Source of the DNA: Asterionellopsis glacialis | Lineage: Eukaryota; Bacillariophyta; Plagiogrammaphyceae; Rhaphoneidales; Asterionellopsidaceae | DNA: 12,272 nucleotides | Assembly (NCBI GenBank): GCA_014885115.2 | Contig: WKLE02003899.1 | Span: forward strand, 1-12,272 | Direction of reading: 5' to 3' | Part shown: in pieces, positions 8,227-12,272 of the stretch | How positions within the stretch are numbered: the first letter of the stretch is position 1 | Layout: each line of letters begins with the position of its first letter | Translations under genes and position numbers: made by a program | The notes under the pieces: generated by a model | Told to the model about the DNA's origin: nothing | The model's input: only the letters and a program-made list of their open reading frames with translations | The model's database searches: none

Positions 8227-9993
8227 ATGAAGAAGCCTTTAGCAAATTTGATTCTTGTGGTAATAGCTTCATTGCTTGCGGTATCCTTTCTCCCTCGAGA
8301 CAATGTTGGTGGTCGTCGACTTGCAACGCCATCAAATACTTTGGGGGTCAATGGAGAAGAGATAGGAAGTCCGGAAGGAAAAATACCTCATCGTTCCGTC
8401 TTTTATGGCACACAACGGCAAGTTCAAGCTCAGAACACTCAGGAAGTCAAAGAACAACCGCCTTCAAAACAGGAGCAACAACAAGTTGAAACTGTCACCT
8501 ATAACTCTGAGCCACAAGGCGTGTCTTCCGAGGGAAAACAGACACCTTCTCAAGTGCACCAAAAACAGAATTTTGAAGAAACCAACAATCGTCCACCAGC
8601 TTTCCAGGCTCAGGTACACCAAGCACATATGCAATCGAGACAAGAAGAGCAGCAAGTACCTGACGCCACCTACAGTGGACAAACCCAGCTCAGACGACCT
8701 CAAATACAGCATGAGAAGGCACTTCCACAGCAGGGAGTGCCTGTGCAAGCAGAACAAGGAGTGACGCCACAACAAGCTGGAATGCAACAGCCTCAAGTGG
8801 AGCATGTGCAGACCCACTCACAAAAACGGGATGAACGCATACCTGCCGCCACCTTAAATACACAGACCCAAATTCAGCAGCCTCAGCAAGAGAATAAACA
8901 GCCTATTATATTACAGCAAGCACATTTAGAAAGCAATGAAAAGTCTCAACCAGTACAAGTCGAGCAACCTCGAGTTGAGCAAGTACTGAGCTACCCGCAG
9001 CAACAAGAGGAAACAGTAGTTAGCACCTCTTCTTCTAACACACAAGGTCAAGAAGTTCAGCAGCAGGAAAAGGAGCCTCTTCAACAGCAAGAAGGTCTGA
9101 TACAAGCAGAGGCAAATCCGCTGGCAAATGTTAATGATGCGCAAAAGCAACAAGTACAGGAGGTATCTTCTCCCGGCAGGCGACGTCCTGTCATTTATAC
9201 ATTTTGGACGCTTAATCGTAGTAAAAATGGAAAATTGGATTATGGACAAAAATCAAAATATGAAGAGTTGTTAATGGCATGGCAAGAACTTTGGATTATG
9301 GCTGGATGGGAACCAAGAATTTTGACTATGGAAGATGCCAAAAAACACCCGCTATTTCCAATGCTACACGATCTTTTGATTAGTCATGCTGACAATATGA
9401 ATGTCCATGAAGAAGGGTATGACTATTTGTGCTTTATGAGATGGTTAGCCATGGCTACTAAAGGAACAGGGGGGTGGATGAGCGATTACGATACCATTCC
9501 AATGGGGATTACAACTGAAATAGGTTTGAACATGCCAAACAATGGGCGCTTTACATCTTATGAAGGACACATCCCGAGTTTGGTATCTGGTAATGCACGA
9601 GAATGGAACCGCATGGCAGCTGCCATGGTCCTACAATTTGAAGAACATGTGAAAGAAGACCCGACAGGCTTTTATAGTGACATGTTTGCTCTCAGAGATT
9701 TGGCAAAACGCTCGTTTGATGAAAGAGGTGCAGTTATCAGTAATTACATTCAAGAAGGCAAGGTATCGAAATATCCCTACAGTCCAACAGGTAGAATTGT
9801 GTGTGCGGCTCTTAGGAAGACGTACGCAGCCCACTTGGCCCATCACTATACTCATCGAGCCATCCAATCTGGAAAAATTACTGTGCCAGAAGGTAAAAGT
9901 GAAAAAGATCGTCATTACTTTGCTAGAGTGTTAACGAAAAAGTGGCTTGAAGAATGTAATCCAGATCTTCAAAAAATTCGTGGTGGAGTTTAG
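8227..9993 (+). CDS. Putative type II membrane glycosyltransferase, copy 3, with long Gln-rich repeat stem
   Basis: 588 residues. A very short tail (MKKP) and a hydrophobic segment (about 5-22) form a signal anchor, or a signal peptide if cleaved. A Gln/Glu/Pro-rich stem (about 57-317) built of repeats follows. The catalytic domain (about 320-580) carries AGW-E-P-RILT-MEDA-KKHP, YDYLCFMRWLAMA, GGWMSDYD (D420 and D422), GHIPSLVSG, EWNRMA, FYSDMFALRDL and AAHLAHH (H536, H539), plus conserved C402, C526 and C577. It is clearly a paralogue of the two minus-strand genes but more divergent: the catalytic domain aligns, the N-terminus does not. The stem would hold the domain well away from the membrane. 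The ATG at 8227 is the first in frame. No intron is needed. Function as a DXD sugar transferase is inferred; donor and acceptor are unknown. Confidence 0.8.
   Translation: MKKPLANLILVVIASLLAVSFLPRDNVGGRRLATPSNTLGVNGEEIGSPEGKIPHRSVFYGTQRQVQAQNTQEVKEQPPSKQEQQQVETVTYNSEPQGVSSEGKQTPSQVHQKQNFEETNNRPPAFQAQVHQAHMQSRQEEQQVPDATYSGQTQLRRPQIQHEKALPQQGVPVQAEQGVTPQQAGMQQPQVEHVQTHSQKRDERIPAATLNTQTQIQQPQQENKQPIILQQAHLESNEKSQPVQVEQPRVEQVLSYPQQQEETVVSTSSSNTQGQEVQQQEKEPLQQQEGLIQAEANPLANVNDAQKQQVQEVSSPGRRRPVIYTFWTLNRSKNGKLDYGQKSKYEELLMAWQELWIMAGWEPRILTMEDAKKHPLFPMLHDLLISHADNMNVHEEGYDYLCFMRWLAMATKGTGGWMSDYDTIPMGITTEIGLNMPNNGRFTSYEGHIPSLVSGNAREWNRMAAAMVLQFEEHVKEDPTGFYSDMFALRDLAKRSFDERGAVISNYIQEGKVSKYPYSPTGRIVCAALRKTYAAHLAHHYTHRAIQSGKITVPEGKSEKDRHYFARVLTKKWLEECNPDLQKIRGGV
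8467..9177 (+). repeat. Four tandem ~59-residue repeats in the stem of glycosyltransferase copy 3
   Basis: Units at 8467-8643, 8644-8823, 8824-9000 and 9001-9177 (177, 180, 177 and 177 nt) encode imperfect repeats with a V-x-x-[VA]-T-[YL] start, a Q-x-Q centre and a [QR]-V-[EHQ] end. Units 2 and 3 still match in DNA, for example ACCTGACGCCACCT against ACCTGCCGCCACCT. A truncated unit (about 8404-8466) may precede them. The array ends where the catalytic domain begins. Confidence 0.7.
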
Positions 9994-10110
9994 AAAATCA
10001 ATCGACAGGCATCATTAATAGTCCAGATACAATACCCCACTATATGAAACTGGAACCATGGCTTATCAGTACATCATTGCAATCGTTAATTGTATTCATT
10101 AATATTTAAA

Positions 10111-10116
10111 AATAAA
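10111..10116 (+). terminator. Possible AATAAA polyadenylation signal, glycosyltransferase copy 3
   Basis: AATAAA lies 118 nt past the stop codon, within an AT-rich run. It is plausible by position but unproven. Confidence 0.3.
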
Positions 10117-10394
10117 CCTTTTACATTCGACTACTATCAGATTTTAAAAAACGACTTCATATTGCTTCCATCACGTAAACATGCACACTTTTCTATTCTG
10201 TTCGCTCTGTGTAAACAACTATGTCTGGTCAGCTTCAAAACAAAGGCGGTTTCGAAGTGTCTACCCCCAACATAAAATACTGCTGGAAGCGAAAATCGAC
10301 AGCAAGGGTTTTGCACGCATTAGTTGTTCTAGGAAAAAAGAAAAACAACGAACCCGTTTTAGTTGCTCGCTCTTATGGTTGGTACTACGAGAAG

Positions 10395-10400
10395 TTTATT
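10395..10400 (-). terminator. Possible AATAAA polyadenylation signal, plastid membrane protein gene
   Basis: AATAAA on the minus strand, 27 nt past the stop codon at 10427. It is plausible by position but unproven. Confidence 0.3.
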
Positions 10401-10426
10401 TCTGATTGCATGCACTGTCACTTTGT

Positions 10427-10954
10427 CTATTTGCCATCATTTTTCATTATTTGGATTTCAGCAGATCGAAATTGTTGCTTCGCTCTCATATTACCAATGG
10501 TATCTATTTCTAATCCATTATCACCAATAATGTATGCATATCCAAGTAAATTTAACACCAAACCTAGTGAAAAGGCGACACCAAAAAACATAATCACATA
10601 ATTCCATAGAGATGAAATAGCAAATGTTACATTTCTTACGACTTTCTTTGCGGGTCCCAAAGAAGAAGATGTCGATGATGATGATGGCGTTTTCATTTCA
10701 TCGATATTGTTGTTGCTCTTTAAATCCACAACTGTATCCACAATATTTGCTTTATCGTTGGTGTCATTATTATTTTGAGATTGAAAAAGTAGTGTATCGC
10801 AAACGATCGAAGAATGAGATCTATTCTTCTTAAAATGCTTTGTTCTTGTAAGTGCAAGATGCTGATTTGTGACACTACTCGTAAAAGCTGTGGCAGTAGT
10901 AGAGATCATTGCTAACCCCAAAACCAAAATTACCAAGGAATATATTGGCACCAT
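10427..10954 (-). CDS. Small predicted plastid-targeted membrane protein, function unknown
   Basis: 175 residues from the ATG at 10954; the longer open frame to 10975 would need a TTG start. The N-terminus is a classic signal peptide (hydrophobic about 4-18) ending STTATA|FTSS, with Phe at the predicted +1 position (residue 24). This is the ASAFAP-type site of bipartite presequences in diatoms and other algae with complex red plastids. A basic, Ser/Thr-rich stretch (about 25-52) fits a transit peptide. A polar, Asn/Asp/Ser-rich linker follows. A single membrane segment (about 119-143), rich in Gly and Leu and ending LNLLGYAY, leads to a compact tail containing GLEIDTIGNMRAKQQF. The LNLLGYAY to QQF part looks like the conserved core. 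I do not recognise the family. It is convergent with glycosyltransferase copy 3. Targeting is inferred from the motif; topology and role are open. Confidence 0.7.
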   Translation of the reverse strand: MVPIYSLVILVLGLAMISTTATAFTSSVTNQHLALTRTKHFKKNRSHSSIVCDTLLFQSQNNNDTNDKANIVDTVVDLKSNNNIDEMKTPSSSSTSSSLGPAKKVVRNVTFAISSLWNYVIMFFGVAFSLGLVLNLLGYAYIIGDNGLEIDTIGNMRAKQQFRSAEIQIMKNDGK

Positions 10955-11630
10955 CTTTTGGTCAAATGCTTGCAAGAGGGGTCAAGTATCAAGTGACGGA
11001 TAAGCGTGTTTGAAAATTGAATCCAAGTCAACTAACTGTCGCGTCGAACGAAATGTGGAAAGCTGTGAGTGTGTCAGCTAGAAGAGAAAATAACATGATC
11101 CATCATTAGAAATGTGGAAAAGAGCTGCATACGACACTCCGAATCCAAGGACCACATCTCATGTTCTGATTAACAGAGTTCTTTTTCCCGAGAACGGAAC
11201 ACGTGGTCAGCCGAAAAGTGGGGAAAAAGAAAAAAAGGGGAGGATGCATTATGCGAGTGGGAGTAATTAATTTATTTATGCCTGGGAGTGACATAATTTG
11301 TTCTGTTTTCGACAGCACTGTAAATACGAGTACTGCCTGTCTATTTTTCCTGTGAATATTATAAATAATTTGCAACTCTCTTGTAGCAGCAATTTGCCAG
11401 GAACTACATACAAAAATGGTACCACGGCCTTCTGGATGTAAAAGGTGCATCAAACCGGATTTCGGTCGGGGGTAGAGCCGGCCACAATTGTGGCTGCCTC
11501 TGCTTTCGTTTCCAACTATTTCTACGTAAATTTACTACCATTCTTCCGTAGATGCAACACAGATCAAGAAATAACACGGAACAACACGAACGACAATGGC
11601 GAAGAACGGCGGCACCGTCTGACCTAACAA
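10955..11630. other. Gene-free stretch upstream of the plastid membrane protein gene
   Basis: 676 nt with no recognisable gene. The left end should hold the promoter and 5' UTR of the minus-strand gene starting at 10954. Open frames at 11106-11453 and 11404-11637 (minus) and 11445-11627 (plus) overlap one another, show no domain, and look like chance. No repeat, tRNA or clear regulatory motif was seen. Confidence 0.5.
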
Positions 11631-12239
11631 TCAACAAAGATGAATTCCTTTCTGATGTATGGTGTACAATACTATATTTAGGATGAGAAAGTATTGGTAG
11701 ATTAAGGTTTCTTCTTTCTCTGTGCTATTGTGTTTCTCTGCAACAGATGATTTGTTTTTGGATTTGGCATGAATTAATAGTAGAGGACAGTTATAAACAC
11801 CTACACAACAAACCCCACCCAAACACAACAATCCTCCATAGTAAGTGTAGCATGAACGTAATAAAACTTAAAAGATATGAAAAAATTAAAATAACACACA
11901 GATTCTATTACAAAAAAACTTACCTGTAGCTGTATACATAAAATAAACTACTGAGACGTGAAAATTCATTTTTCCATCTCCATGTCTATTTACATGAAAA
12001 AAACGGGATATTACAGAGTTAGCAATCAACTTTTTTACATGTTTTGCTTCATCAGTTCCTGCTTCATCCATATTGTGAATGTTTGTAGCAGGAACTTCTG
12101 AAAAGGTCTTCCACTTGCAAAGACCCAGGCTGTTTAGTAATCCAGTGAAATTATTGTGAATAGAAAGAAAAGATTCACGTGTTGTTTCTGCAGCTTGTGC
12201 AGAATGCTGGGCATCTAGAGAAGATGCATTAACTATCAT
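11631..12239 (-). pseudogene. Truncated pogo/DDE_1-like transposase relic
   Basis: Two blocks on the minus strand resemble the catalytic core of DDE_1 (pogo/Tigger-type) transposases as found in stramenopiles. Block 1 (12239-11924) has KWKTFSEVPATNIHNMDEAG, where Asp58 would be the first catalytic Asp, then GDGKM (87-91) and a strand ending TATG (103-106). Its end is a perfect GTAAGT donor (11923-11918). An acceptor AG at 11802-11801 restores the frame to block 2 (11800-11631), giving TATG-GVYNCPLLLIHAKSKN, as expected of the family. After about 20 residues the similarity stops and the frame ends at 11631, so the later catalytic Asp and Asp/Glu are missing. To the right, an in-frame TAG (12248-12246) precedes the ATG. 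It is probably a dead transposon fragment; a spliced host-derived protein is less likely. Confidence 0.55.
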
Positions 12240-12272
12240 AAACAACTATTTATTCCTTGCAATTAGATATTT

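Larger units (their letters stand above)
9994..10426. other. Convergent 3' region between glycosyltransferase copy 3 and the plastid membrane protein gene
   Basis: 433 nt between two stop codons facing each other, presumably both 3' UTRs. AATAAA occurs on the plus strand at 10111-10116 and on the minus strand at 10400-10395 (27 nt past the facing stop). A plus-strand open frame at 10221-10601 runs through here but overlaps the opposite gene and resembles nothing I know. Confidence 0.55.

Noticed and set aside
10221..10601. Plus-strand open frame of 126 codons between and across two convergent genes
   Set aside because: It overlaps the plastid protein gene antisense for its last third, lies in expected 3' UTR sequence and resembles no known family.
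10955..10975. Seven extra codons at the start of the small plastid protein
   Set aside because: The frame there begins with TTG, not ATG; the ATG at 10954 gives a normal signal peptide directly.
11106..11637. Minus-strand open frames of 115 and 77 codons
   Set aside because: No domain, no homologous look, mutual overlap and biased composition; treated as non-coding.
1..12272. CRISPR arrays, tRNA or rRNA genes
   Set aside because: No regularly spaced identical repeats, no cloverleaf with a recognisable T-arm and no rRNA-like stretch was seen on either strand.

Overview
This window reads as nuclear DNA of a diatom, most likely a pennate one. Three things point there. The left-hand gene has an architecture I know from an expanded diatom family: several membrane segments, then EGF-like modules, an LNR module and leucine-rich repeats. 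A small gene near 10.5 kb starts with a signal peptide ending in an A-T-A|F site, as in stramenopile plastid presequences. Introns are short (about 120-180 nt) with GT-AG ends, and some coding genes have none. There are no bacterial ribosome-binding sites or operons. No species can be named from sequence reading alone.

Layout. From 3991 leftwards, on the minus strand, runs a large receptor-like LRR gene. One 2.76-kb exon carries the membrane part, two EGF-like modules, an LNR and the LRR N-cap. Five tiny exons follow, each adding one LRR, and the gene runs off the left edge. A gene-poor stretch at 3992-4843 contains a short uORF, CTAGTC-type repeats and a small inverted repeat. Then come three paralogous genes for putative Golgi-type glycosyltransferases with a DXD motif: two in tandem on the minus strand (4844-5809 and 6436-7548), and a third (8227-9993) head-to-head on the plus strand with a 678-nt shared promoter region. 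The third has a long Gln-rich stem built of four ~59-residue repeats. It faces, tail to tail, a small gene (10427-10954, minus) for a predicted plastid membrane protein of unknown function. At the right edge lies a broken pogo/DDE_1-type transposase relic (11631 to beyond 12239, minus).

No single pathway links all genes. The three glycosyltransferase-like genes are the only evident cluster. They probably arose by local duplication and act in the secretory pathway, where they could modify cell-surface glycans. The LRR gene encodes a surface or endomembrane receptor-like protein, but linking it functionally to the glycosyltransferases would be speculation. The most distinctive observations are the one-repeat-per-exon LRR array with a uniform intron phase, the repeat-built stem of the third glycosyltransferase, and a TACAGTA/TACTGTA 7-mer concentrated in the non-coding DNA around the glycosyltransferase genes.
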